Part shown: positions 26,021 to 33,702 of the stretch, piece after piece
Numbering within the stretch: position 1 is the stretch's first letter
Layout: every line of letters starts with the position of its first letter
NCBI RefSeq assembly: GCF_003331055.1
Contig: NZ_PUQD01000052.1
Location: forward strand, 1-39,126
From: Pseudomonas sp. AFG_SD02_1510_Pfu_092
GTDB lineage: Bacteria > Pseudomonadota > Gammaproteobacteria > Pseudomonadales > Pseudomonadaceae
Direction: 5' to 3'
DNA length: 39,126 bases
Program-made: the position numbers and the translations under genes
The notes under the pieces: generated by a model
Database searches by the model: none
What the model was told of the DNA's origin: nothing
Seen by the model: only the letters and a program-made list of their open reading frames with translations

Positions 26021-26440
26021 TCAATGAGCATGGGGCGCGGACATGACAGTTTGAATATGCCGCCAAGGGCGCACCTGAAGGGTGCAAAGGGCCTGCTGCA
26101 GGCGTGGCATCGACAGCGGCCAGGGCAGCTCGGCGAGCACCCACAGGCCACGCTTTCTGGCTTCCTGGGCGAGGTCATGGCGCTTGGTGGTGGGCCGGCC
26201 GACAAACAGCAGCGCGCGGGCCTGGTGGGGCTGTTCGAGCAAGGCAAGGCCGGCCTGGGTGGGCATGGCGTGGTCGAGGATCAGCAGGTCCGGGCGACGC
26301 CCGGCACCGAGGCAGGCGTCGAGGTCAGCACTGGTTTCACTGATGCGCACGTGGAACATGCCTTGGGCATTGAGGGCCTGGTGCAGAAGGATCTGGTGGG
26401 ATGGGCGAGCCTGGTGAATCAACACGTAGGGCTGGTGCAT
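26021..26440 (-). CDS. Degenerate response-regulator receiver (stand-alone)
   Basis: A 139-residue protein with a CheY-like outline. The phospho-acceptor position is kept as D56 in DLLILDHAMP. The metal-binding acidic pair is missing (Q10-A11 where DD is expected in VLIHQARP), the Ser/Thr switch looks replaced by Val, and the conserved Lys by Leu in ELPWP. It probably cannot be phosphorylated in the normal way and may act as a pseudo-receiver binding a partner. There is no output domain. CAGGAG 6 bases before the ATG supports the start. The role is unknown. Confidence 0.75.
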   Translation of the reverse strand: MHQPYVLIHQARPSHQILLHQALNAQGMFHVRISETSADLDACLGAGRRPDLLILDHAMPTQAGLALLEQPHQARALLFVGRPTTKRHDLAQEARKRGLWVLAELPWPLSMPRLQQALCTLQVRPWRHIQTVMSAPHAH

Positions 26441-26538
26441 GAGCCGCTCCTGGTGGGAGGACCGGCTAATTTAGATGTGGCGCGGGGCTATCTGAATAGG
26501 ACTTTTCTGATGCAGCACCGGGAAGAGTCGGAGAAGCA

Positions 26539-26582
26539 GGGCTGCCTTGCAGCCCATCGCCGGCAAGCCAGCTCCCACAGGA
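26539..26582. repeat. REP element downstream of thrC
   Basis: GGGCTGCcttGCAGCCC hairpin followed by ATCGCCGGCAAGCCAGCTCCCACAGG. It lies between the thrC stop (26627) and the pseudo-receiver start. No separate terminator is visible after thrC, so this element may supply it. Confidence 0.85.
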
Positions 26583-26626
26583 ATTGCACATGACCCTGGG
26601 CTCATGCGGCCGAGCGGTGCCAATGT

Positions 26627-28036
26627 TTACAGCGGTTTGCCGCGGTTGCCGTGCTGGCTGACAAAGCCCTGCACAGCCTTCAGGTCATTGGCCAGCACCG
26701 TGCAACGCTCTTCACGGCTGAACAGGTCGCTGAGGTGCGCCGGCAGCTCCAGTGCCTTGCCCACACCGGCCTTCTCCACCGCTTCCGGGAACTTGACCGG
26801 GTGCGCGGTACCCAGCACCACCATCGGAGTATCCAGGCTGCGGCGGCATTCACGCGCGGCCTTCACACCGATCGCGGTGTGCGGGTCGAGCACCTCACCG
26901 GTGGCGGCGAAGACTTCGGCGATGGTTTCGCAGGTCTGCTCGTCGCTCACCGCCAGCGAGTCGAACAACTTGCGCGCTTCGCTCCAGCGGTCTTGCTCGA
27001 CGCTGAAGCCGCCACCTTGCTTGAAGTTGGCCATCAGCTCGGCAATCGCCCCGCCGTTGCGACCGTGCAGGTCGAACAGCAGGCGCTCGAAGTTGGACGA
27101 GACCATGATGTCCATCGACGGCGACAGGGTCGCGTGCAGGGTTTCCTTGACGTACTGGTTGCCGCTCATGAAGCGGTGCAGGATGTCGTTGCGGTTGGTC
27201 GCGACGATCAGCTGGCTGACCGGCAGGCCCATGTTGCGCGCCAGGTAACCGGCGAAGATATCGCCGAAGTTGCCGGTTGGCACCGAGAACGCCACCGAGC
27301 GCGCCGGGCCACCCAGCTGCAAGGCCGCGTGGAAGTAGTAGACGATCTGGGCCATGATCCGCGCCCAGTTGATCGAGTTGACCGCGACCAGGCGGGTGCC
27401 CTTGAGGAACGACTGGTCGGCGAAGCTGGCCTTGACCATTTCCTGGCAGTCGTCGAAGTTGCCTTCGATGGCGATGTTGTGGATGTTGTCACCGAAGAGG
27501 GTGGTCATCTGCCGACGCTGCACTTCCGACACACGCTGGTGCGGGTGGAGGATGAAGATGTCGACGTTGTCGCAACGGCGGCAACCTTCGATGGCGGCAG
27601 AACCGGTGTCACCGCTGGTGGCGCCGATGATCACCACGCGCTCGTTGCGCTTGGCCAACACGTGGTCGAGCAGGCGGCCGAGCAGTTGCAGGGCGAAATC
27701 CTTGAACGCCAGGGTCGGGCCGTGGAACAGCTCCAGCACCCACTCGTTGCTGTTCAGCTGACGCAGCGGGGCGACCGCGGCGTGGGCGAACTCGCCGTAG
27801 GTTTCTTCGAGGATCTTCTTGAAGTCGGCATCGGCGATGCTGCCTTCGACGAACGGGCGCATCACCCGGAAGGCCAGTTCGTGGTACGGCAGGCCAGCCC
27901 ACGAGGCAATCTCTTCCTGGCTGAAACGGGGCAGGTTTTCCGGCACGTACAGGCCGCCGTCGCTGGCCAGGCCAGCCAGCAGCACATCTTCGAAATTCAG
28001 GGCCGGTGCCTGGCCGCGAGTACTGATATAGCGCAT
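26627..28036 (-). CDS. thrC: Threonine synthase
   Basis: PLP enzyme that converts O-phosphohomoserine to threonine. The 469 residues match the long bacterial type. The N-terminal YISTRGQAP is typical. The PLP lysine is K112 in TLAFKDFALQ, and the phosphate-binding loop GATSGDTGSAA follows. It lies 60 bases after hom on the same strand, giving the usual hom-thrC order, so the last two committed steps of threonine synthesis are co-located. No leader or attenuator was evident between them. Confidence 0.97.
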   Translation of the reverse strand: MRYISTRGQAPALNFEDVLLAGLASDGGLYVPENLPRFSQEEIASWAGLPYHELAFRVMRPFVEGSIADADFKKILEETYGEFAHAAVAPLRQLNSNEWVLELFHGPTLAFKDFALQLLGRLLDHVLAKRNERVVIIGATSGDTGSAAIEGCRRCDNVDIFILHPHQRVSEVQRRQMTTLFGDNIHNIAIEGNFDDCQEMVKASFADQSFLKGTRLVAVNSINWARIMAQIVYYFHAALQLGGPARSVAFSVPTGNFGDIFAGYLARNMGLPVSQLIVATNRNDILHRFMSGNQYVKETLHATLSPSMDIMVSSNFERLLFDLHGRNGGAIAELMANFKQGGGFSVEQDRWSEARKLFDSLAVSDEQTCETIAEVFAATGEVLDPHTAIGVKAARECRRSLDTPMVVLGTAHPVKFPEAVEKAGVGKALELPAHLSDLFSREERCTVLANDLKAVQGFVSQHGNRGKPL

Positions 28037-28096
28037 GGGTGCAAACCTTCGATGCTGAGGCCCGGGCCGCGCTGGCAGCCCGATGGCACTGATTTG

Positions 28097-29401
28097 TTAG
28101 TTGAGCTGCTCGACGCGGATGCGCACGACGTTACCGACCACATCCTGCAGCGCTTCGAGGGCGACGATGGCGTCGTTGATGCCTTGTTCGACCACGCGGT
28201 GGGTCAGCAGGATCATCGGCACCAGGCCATCCTGTTCCTCGGCCTCTTTCTGCATGATCGACTCGATGTTGATGCCACGCTCGGAAAGGATGCTGGCCAC
28301 CTGGGCCAATACGCCCGGATGATCCTTGGCCTGGATGCGCAGGTAGTAGGCACTTTCGCACGCTTCGATCGGCAGGATCGGGTGAGCCGACAGCGAGTCC
28401 GGCTGGAAGGCCAGGTGCGGCACGCGGTTTTCCGGGTCGGAGGTCATGGCACGGACCACATCGACCAGGTCGCCGACCACCGACGAAGCGGTAGGCTCCA
28501 TGCCGGCACCGGCGCCGTAGTACAGAGTAGAGCCGGCAGCGTCGCCATTGACCATGACCGCGTTCATCACGCCGTTGACGTTGGCGATCAGGCGGTCGGC
28601 CGGGATCAGCGTCGGGTGCACGCGCAGCTCGATGCCTTCGGCGGTGCGGCGGGCCACGCCGAGGTGCTTGATGCGGTAGCCCAGGGCCTCGGCGTAGTTC
28701 ACATCAGCCGTGGTCAGCTGGGTGATGCCTTCGGTGTAGGCCTTGTCGAACTGCAGCGGGATGCCGAAAGCGATCGAGGCGAGGATGGTCAGCTTGTGCG
28801 CGGCATCGATGCCTTCGACGTCGAAGGTCGGGTCGGCTTCGGCATAACCCAGCGCCTGGGCTTCGGCCAGCACGTCCGGGAAGGCACGGCCCTTCTCGCG
28901 CATTTCGGTGAGGATGAAGTTGCCGGTACCGTTGATGATCCCGGCCAGCCAGTTGATGCGGTTGGCCGACAGGCCTTCGCGGATTGCCTTGATCACCGGA
29001 ATGCCACCGGCCACGGCCGCTTCGAAAGCGACGATCACGCCCTTCTCGCGGGCCTTGGCGAAGATTTCATTGCCGTGCACGGCAATCAGCGCCTTGTTGG
29101 CGGTGACCACGTGCTTGCCATTTTCGATGGCCTTGAGCACCAGGTCGCGGGCCACGGTGTAGCCGCCGATCAGTTCGACGACGATGTCGATCTCCGGGTT
29201 GCTGGCAACTTCGAACACGTCAGCGGTAATGGGGGTACCGGTAATCTGGCAGTTCGGGTTCTGCGAGCGCATGGCGATCTGTGCCACTTCAATACCGCGC
29301 CCGGCACGGCGGGCAATCTCCTCGGCGTTGCGCTGAAGTACATTGAAGGTTCCGCCACCGACGGTCCCCAACCCACAGATGCCTACTTTGACCGGTTTCA
29401 C
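28097..29401 (-). CDS. hom: Homoserine dehydrogenase
   Basis: Reduces aspartate semialdehyde to homoserine with NAD(P)H. From GTG 29401 (GGGGAG 6-7 bases upstream) the protein is 434 residues, the usual Pseudomonas length; the frame opens 16 codons earlier, but that leader does not fit the family. It has the nucleotide-binding GLGTVGGG (10-17), a catalytic domain including TANKALIA and EAAVAGGIPV, and a C-terminal ACT domain (about 350-425, YYLRIQAKDHPGVLAQVASIL), the site for threonine feedback. It has no aspartokinase fusion, unlike E. coli ThrA. Confidence 0.97.
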   Translation of the reverse strand: MKPVKVGICGLGTVGGGTFNVLQRNAEEIARRAGRGIEVAQIAMRSQNPNCQITGTPITADVFEVASNPEIDIVVELIGGYTVARDLVLKAIENGKHVVTANKALIAVHGNEIFAKAREKGVIVAFEAAVAGGIPVIKAIREGLSANRINWLAGIINGTGNFILTEMREKGRAFPDVLAEAQALGYAEADPTFDVEGIDAAHKLTILASIAFGIPLQFDKAYTEGITQLTTADVNYAEALGYRIKHLGVARRTAEGIELRVHPTLIPADRLIANVNGVMNAVMVNGDAAGSTLYYGAGAGMEPTASSVVGDLVDVVRAMTSDPENRVPHLAFQPDSLSAHPILPIEACESAYYLRIQAKDHPGVLAQVASILSERGINIESIMQKEAEEQDGLVPMILLTHRVVEQGINDAIVALEALQDVVGNVVRIRVEQLN

Positions 29402-29484
29402 TGTGAACTCCCCATTGAACGGCCGACACCTTTGCCGACCGTGAAACATGCCGTCACCCCATGACGACGGCGTACTTGACTGGA

Positions 29485-30228
29485 TTACTTGGCAAGTGCC
29501 AGCTTGGCGACCTGCGGTGCCGGCTGGTAGCCCGGAATGACCTGGCCACTTTCAAGGACGATCGCCGGTGTACCGTTGACGCCGATCGACTGGCCCAGCT
29601 GGAACTGCTTGCCGACCGGGTTGGCGCACTTGGCGGCCTTGATTTCTTCACCCTCGACCATCTTGTCCATCGCCGCACGGCGGTCGCTGGAGCACCACAC
29701 CGCCTGCAACTGCTGGTCGCCAGGCGAACCGAGCCCCTGGCGCGGGAAGGCGACATAGCGCACTTCGATACCGCGGCGGTTGAGCTCAGGCACTTCGGCA
29801 TGCAGCTTGTGGCAGTACGGGCAGGTGGTGTCGGTGAACACGGTGATGTGCGACTTGGTCTCGCCTTTGGCAGGATAAACCACCATCTCGGCAGCTGGAA
29901 TGCCGTTGATGAGCTTGGCGATACCCAGACGCTCGGTTTTCTCGGTGAGGTTGACCGGCTTGCCGTCCTGGATCTGGAACAGGTAGCCCTGCATGACGAA
30001 CTGGCCGTCGCCGCTGGCGTACAGCACACGGCCGCCCTGCAGCTTGACTTCATACAGGCCACCGACCGGGCTGCTGGCCACGCTTTCGACGGGCACTTCC
30101 AGCTCGAGGTTCTGCAACGATTTACGGATGGCCTGCTCGGCAGCGGCATTGCTGTCGGTGGCTGCGGCTACGGCAAAGGTACTGGCCAGCGCCAACGCGG
30201 CGGCGGCGAAAAACTGGGTCACGCGCAT
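29485..30228 (-). CDS. dsbC: Thiol:disulfide interchange protein DsbC
   Basis: Periplasmic disulfide isomerase. From ATG 30228 (AGGAG 5 bases upstream) it has 247 residues: a signal peptide to about residue 23, an N-terminal dimerisation domain and a thioredoxin-like domain with active site CPYC (136-139) preceded by VFTDTT, plus a second cysteine pair at about 179 and 201 as in DsbC. The frame extends 13 codons further upstream, but the signal peptide fits the inner start. It lies 83 bases before hom on the same strand, so co-transcription is possible. Confidence 0.96.
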   Translation of the reverse strand: MRVTQFFAAAALALASTFAVAAATDSNAAAEQAIRKSLQNLELEVPVESVASSPVGGLYEVKLQGGRVLYASGDGQFVMQGYLFQIQDGKPVNLTEKTERLGIAKLINGIPAAEMVVYPAKGETKSHITVFTDTTCPYCHKLHAEVPELNRRGIEVRYVAFPRQGLGSPGDQQLQAVWCSSDRRAAMDKMVEGEEIKAAKCANPVGKQFQLGQSIGVNGTPAIVLESGQVIPGYQPAPQVAKLALAK

Positions 30229-30381
30229 GGGAACTCCTGAAGGCGGACAGGGGCCGGAGGGCGCCACCTGCGGAAAAAACGCGGTGACCGTGCGGCCCTT
30301 GGTGCAAACCGCTCAAGCCTACCACATCACACCGCCGGTGAAGGGCCTTGCATGGACCGGTCGGCGGAACATGAAAAACAT

Positions 30382-31278
30382 TCATCCACGCGGATGATGC
30401 TGGGCGTGCAGTTGCTGCAGGCGGGCCTTGGCCACGTGGGTGTAGATCTGTGTGGTCGACAGGTCGCTGTGGCCGAGCAGCATCTGCACCACGCGCAGGT
30501 CGGCGCCGTGGTTGAGCAGGTGGGTCGCGAAGGCATGGCGCAGGGTGTGCGGCGACAGCGGCTTGTCGATGCCGGCCACCCGTGCCTGGTGCTTGATGCG
30601 ATGCCAGAAGGTCTGGCGGGTCATCTGCTCGCCGCGCTGGCTGGGGAACAGCACATCGCTGGGGCGGCCATTGAGCAGTTCGCCGCGGCCATCGCGCAGG
30701 TAGCGCTGCAACCACACCACCGCCTCTTCGCCCATCGGCACCAGGCGCTCCTTGCTGCCCTTGCCCATCACCCGCAGCACGCCCTGCCGCAGGTTGACCT
30801 GGTCGAGGGTCAGGCTGACCAGCTCGGTAACCCGCAGGCCGCAAGCGTAGAGCACTTCGAGCATGGCGCGGTCACGCTGGCCGATGGCTTCGCCCAGGTC
30901 CGGAGCCTGCAGCAAGGCTTCGACATCGGCTTCGGACAGTGACTTGGGCAGAGGCTTGCCCAGTTGCGGCATGTCGATTTGCAAGGTCGGGTCGATGGCC
31001 ACCCGCTTTTCCCGCAGCAGGTAGCGGAAGAACCCGCGCAGGCCAGACAGGAACCGCGCGGTGGAGCGCGGTTTGTAGCCTTGGTCGAGGCGCCAGGCCA
31101 GGTGGTCGAGGATCAGTTCACGGCCAGCGTCGGGCAAACTGACACCGTGCTCCTGGAGCCAGCCGTTGAACAGGGCCAGGTCGCTGCGATAGGACATGCG
31201 GGTGTTGTCGGACAGGCCTTTTTCAAGCCACAGGGCATCGAGGAACTGGTCGATCAGGGGGTGGTCTAGGGCGGGCAT
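30382..31278 (-). CDS. xerD: Site-specific tyrosine recombinase XerD
   Basis: Resolves chromosome dimers at dif with XerC and FtsK. The 298 residues equal E. coli XerD. All catalytic residues are at the expected places: R149, K173, H244, R247, H270 and the nucleophile Y279 in TTQIYTHV. An N-terminal core-binding domain fills about 1-105. The next gene, dsbC, starts 153 bases downstream; xerD-dsbC is a conserved order. This is a host gene and not a sign of a mobile element. Confidence 0.97.
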   Translation of the reverse strand: MPALDHPLIDQFLDALWLEKGLSDNTRMSYRSDLALFNGWLQEHGVSLPDAGRELILDHLAWRLDQGYKPRSTARFLSGLRGFFRYLLREKRVAIDPTLQIDMPQLGKPLPKSLSEADVEALLQAPDLGEAIGQRDRAMLEVLYACGLRVTELVSLTLDQVNLRQGVLRVMGKGSKERLVPMGEEAVVWLQRYLRDGRGELLNGRPSDVLFPSQRGEQMTRQTFWHRIKHQARVAGIDKPLSPHTLRHAFATHLLNHGADLRVVQMLLGHSDLSTTQIYTHVAKARLQQLHAQHHPRG

Positions 31279-31524
31279 TCGGGGCTGCTGGGTGTTGGAG
31301 GTGGGGCTAGTGTTTCACAGCAGCTTGGCGGTTGTCTGCACCCGCGAAAGGGCCGAAACAGGAGAACTCAGGCGTCACGCGAGTTACCGACAACTCGGCG
31401 TGGCGGTGGATTTCCTGGTCTCGGCTAGTCATGGCAATGACATTTTCCGAGCACAAAACGCAAAAAGCAGCCCGAAGGCTGCTTTTTTCTCGCTAGGCGG
31501 CCTCGGCCACCGGGCAAACTGTCC
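31279..31524. other. Intergenic region between rplS and xerD
   Basis: About 245 bases with no supported gene. It holds the rplS terminator at 31462-31488 and a short inverted repeat GAGTT-N6-AACTC (31381-31396). The promoter for xerD should lie in its lower half, but I see no strong -35/-10 pair. Confidence 0.5.
31462..31488 (-). terminator. Terminator of the rpsP-rimM-trmD-rplS operon
   Basis: An 11-bp inverted repeat (arms 31462-31472 and 31477-31487; GC core AGCAGCC / GGCTGCT) with a 4-base loop, flanked by A and T runs. On the minus strand the stem is followed by TTTTT, a strong intrinsic terminator. Confidence 0.92.
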
Positions 31525-31875
31525 TCAGGACAGTTTTTCCTTGATGCGAGCGGCTTTGCCGGACAGGTCGCGCAGGTAGTACAGCTTGGCTTTACGCACG
31601 TCACCACGACGTTTCACGGCCAGGCTGTCGATCTGCGGGCTGTAGGTCTGGAAGGTACGCTCTACGCCAACGCCGCTGGAGATCTTGCGCACGGTGAAGG
31701 CGCTGTTCAGACCGCGGTTACGCTTGGCGATAACGACGCCTTCGAACGCCTGCAGACGGGAACGCTCACCTTCCTTCACTTTAACCTGGACGACAACGGT
31801 GTCGCCTGGTGCGAAGGTCGGGATTTCCTTGCTCATCTGCTCGGCTTCGAGCTGCTGGATGATCTTGTTGGTCAT
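31525..31875 (-). CDS. rplS: 50S ribosomal protein L19
   Basis: L19 sits at the 30S-50S interface. The 116 residues have family signatures: FAPGDTVVVQVKVKEGER, then EGVVIAKRNRGLNSAFTVRK, then RRGDVRKAKLYYLRDL at the C-terminus. It is the last gene of the conserved rpsP-rimM-trmD-rplS operon, 42 bases after trmD, followed by a strong terminator. Confidence 0.98.
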   Translation of the reverse strand: MTNKIIQQLEAEQMSKEIPTFAPGDTVVVQVKVKEGERSRLQAFEGVVIAKRNRGLNSAFTVRKISSGVGVERTFQTYSPQIDSLAVKRRGDVRKAKLYYLRDLSGKAARIKEKLS

Positions 31876-31917
31876 GCTGTGCTCCTAAGATGGATACGCG
31901 ATCCACCATCGATACGT

Positions 31918-32670
31918 TTAACTATCGTCCCGCTCGCGAAGATATTCCTCGAGCAGCTTCTTCTCTTCTCCAGAAAGCGAGCGACTTTCCAGAAGATCGG
32001 CGCGTCGTTCGAAGGTCCTACCAAGGGACTGCTTCATTCTCCAACGCCGGATGTGTGCATGGTTGCCACTTAGCAACACGTCGGGAACACGCTGATCCGC
32101 ATACACCTCAGGTCGGGTGTAGTGCGGGCAATCGAGCAGACCGTCGGTGAAGGAATCTTCTTCCGCCGAGTCCACATGCCCTAAAGCTCCGGGCAGCAGC
32201 CGTGTAACCGCATCGATCAGTACCATGGCCGGCAGCTCGCCACCGGAAAGCACATAGTCGCCAATCGACCACTCCTCATCGACATGAGCCTCGATAAAGC
32301 GCTCGTCGATGCCTTCATAACGACCGGCGATCAGGATCAACGATTCCTGTTCGGCCAGGCCTTTGACCGCCTGCTGAGTCAGCTTGCGGCCTTGTGGCGA
32401 AAGGTAGATCACCTTCGCCGCTGCTCCGGTCGCCTGCCTGGCGCTAACCAGGGCGTCTTCCAGAGGCTTGATCTTCATCACCATGCCCGGACCACCGCCA
32501 AACGGCCGATCATCCACCGTGTGGTGACGATCTGTGGTGTAGTCCCGCGGGTTCCAGCAAGTCACCTGAAGCAACCCCTGTTTCACCGCGCGGCTGGTAA
32601 TGCCGTACTCCGTGATGGCCGAGAACATCTCGGGGAACAACGTGATGACGTCTACGCGAAGGTTACCCAT
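31918..32670 (-). CDS. trmD: tRNA (guanine-37-N1)-methyltransferase
   Basis: Methylates G37 next to the anticodon and so keeps the reading frame. The 250 residues show the SPOUT trefoil-knot pattern: RVDVITLFPEMF at the start, FGGGPGMVMK, then AGRYEGIDERF and EWSIGDYVLSGGE in the SAM-binding knot, and the C-terminal helical domain with NHAHIRRWR. It begins 3 bases after the rimM stop. Confidence 0.98.
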   Translation of the reverse strand: MGNLRVDVITLFPEMFSAITEYGITSRAVKQGLLQVTCWNPRDYTTDRHHTVDDRPFGGGPGMVMKIKPLEDALVSARQATGAAAKVIYLSPQGRKLTQQAVKGLAEQESLILIAGRYEGIDERFIEAHVDEEWSIGDYVLSGGELPAMVLIDAVTRLLPGALGHVDSAEEDSFTDGLLDCPHYTRPEVYADQRVPDVLLSGNHAHIRRWRMKQSLGRTFERRADLLESRSLSGEEKKLLEEYLRERDDS

Positions 32671-32673
32671 CGT

Positions 32674-33210
32674 CTAGAAGTCCGCGTCCCATTCAACCCG
32701 CATCACGCCTGCTTCCAGGTCGATGTCGAGCACGCATTGCGCCGTATAGGGCAACAGACGCTCGCGATCATCCAGGCTGCCTGCGCAGGGTTTGACCACC
32801 AATACATCGTTCGCACCGGTCTCCAACAGGTGATCGACCTTGCCGAACAGTTGTTCGTCCTGGTTGATGACCTTCAGACCCACCAACTGGTACCAGTAGT
32901 ACTCGTCGGCAGCCAGGTTGGGCAAAAGGCTCCGCGCAATGCAGATTTCGTAACCGCTCAGAAGACGGGCTTCATCACGATCATCGAGGCCTTTCAGCTT
33001 CACGACCAGGCCCTTCTGGGAGCCACGACCGCTGACCAGCTCGACCTGCTTTACCTTGCCTTCGTGCCGAAGCGTCCAGCGCGGATAATCCAACAGGTTT
33101 TCAATCGGATCGGTAAAGGAATACACCTTCACCTCGCCGCGAACGCCGTGAACCGAAAAAATCTTGCCAACGACGATGAGGTCGTCAGCCTTTTCTGGCG
33201 TCGCGTTCAT
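32674..33210 (-). CDS. rimM: Ribosome maturation factor RimM
   Basis: Assists 16S rRNA processing and 30S head assembly, binding S19. The 178 residues have the N-terminal beta-barrel (VVGKIFSVHGVRGEVKVYSFTDP, about 14-36) and a C-terminal PRC barrel (YYWYQLVGLKV, then GANDVLVVKP). It follows rpsP by 5 bases and precedes trmD by 3, the usual order. Confidence 0.97.
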   Translation of the reverse strand: MNATPEKADDLIVVGKIFSVHGVRGEVKVYSFTDPIENLLDYPRWTLRHEGKVKQVELVSGRGSQKGLVVKLKGLDDRDEARLLSGYEICIARSLLPNLAADEYYWYQLVGLKVINQDEQLFGKVDHLLETGANDVLVVKPCAGSLDDRERLLPYTAQCVLDIDLEAGVMRVEWDADF

Positions 33211-33215
33211 ACTGC

Positions 33216-33467
33216 TCAGGCAGCAGCCTTGGCAGCGTCCTTCAGCAGCTGAGCAACGCGCTCAGACGGCTGTGCGCCCTGGCTCAGCCAGTAGGAAACG
33301 CGCTCTTGGTTGACCGACAGCTTGACTTCGGCGCCCGATGCGATCGGGTTGAAGAAGCCTACGCGCTCAACGAAACGGCCGTCACGGGCGTTACGCGAGT
33401 TGGTCACGGTCAGGTGGTAGAATGGGCGCTTTTTCGAGCCGCCACGGGCAAGACGAATGGTTACCAT
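33216..33467 (-). CDS. rpsP: 30S ribosomal protein S16
   Basis: S16 is an early 30S assembly protein. From ATG 33467 the protein has 83 residues, the expected size, opening MVTIRLARGGSKKRPFYHL and including DGRFVERVGFFNP. The frame is open to 33650, but the extra 61 residues do not resemble S16. First gene of the four-gene operon. Confidence 0.98.
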   Translation of the reverse strand: MVTIRLARGGSKKRPFYHLTVTNSRNARDGRFVERVGFFNPIASGAEVKLSVNQERVSYWLSQGAQPSERVAQLLKDAAKAAA

Positions 33468-33561
33468 GTGAACATTGTTCCTATAGTCGGTGCTGCAAAT
33501 CTGAATGCCAAATAGGCACACGGGTGCCCAAAAGGCCGCATATTCTCGGGGAATACACGGA

Positions 33562-33573
33562 CATTTGCAAATG
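33562..33573. promoter_or_regulatory. Perfect palindrome upstream of rpsP
   Basis: CATTTGCAAATG is a perfect 12-bp palindrome 95 bases before the rpsP start, AT-rich in a GC-rich setting. It may be a regulator site, or chance. No clear promoter hexamers could be placed around it. Confidence 0.25.
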
Positions 33574-33641
33574 CCTTTTTCGGCAAGGCCCTGCCCTGCC
33601 GTCCAGATTTGCCGGTTAAGCCGCGGAATTTGCGGCCATTG

Positions 33642-33688
33642 CCCCGCCAAAGCGGGGGTTTCGGGCGCCCGCTCATCGATAAGCGGGC
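33642..33688 (-). terminator. Tandem hairpins after ffh
   Basis: Two stems follow the ffh stop on the minus strand: GCCCGCT / AGCGGGC (33682-33688 with 33667-33673, 8-base loop) and CCCCGC / GCGGGG (33652-33657 with 33642-33647). No strong T run follows, so termination may need Rho or be partial. They separate ffh from the rpsP operon. Confidence 0.5.
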
Positions 33689-33702
33689 ACCCGGAATAGG
33701 GA

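Noticed and set aside
26651..29464. 937-codon open frame on the plus strand
   Set aside because: It lies antisense over thrC and hom, both of which are certain genes. Long antisense frames are common in high-GC DNA with strong third-position bias, and the product has no family pattern.
30382..31278. Integrase of a mobile island
   Set aside because: Length, catalytic positions and the xerD-dsbC neighbourhood identify host XerD; no att repeats or phage genes nearby.
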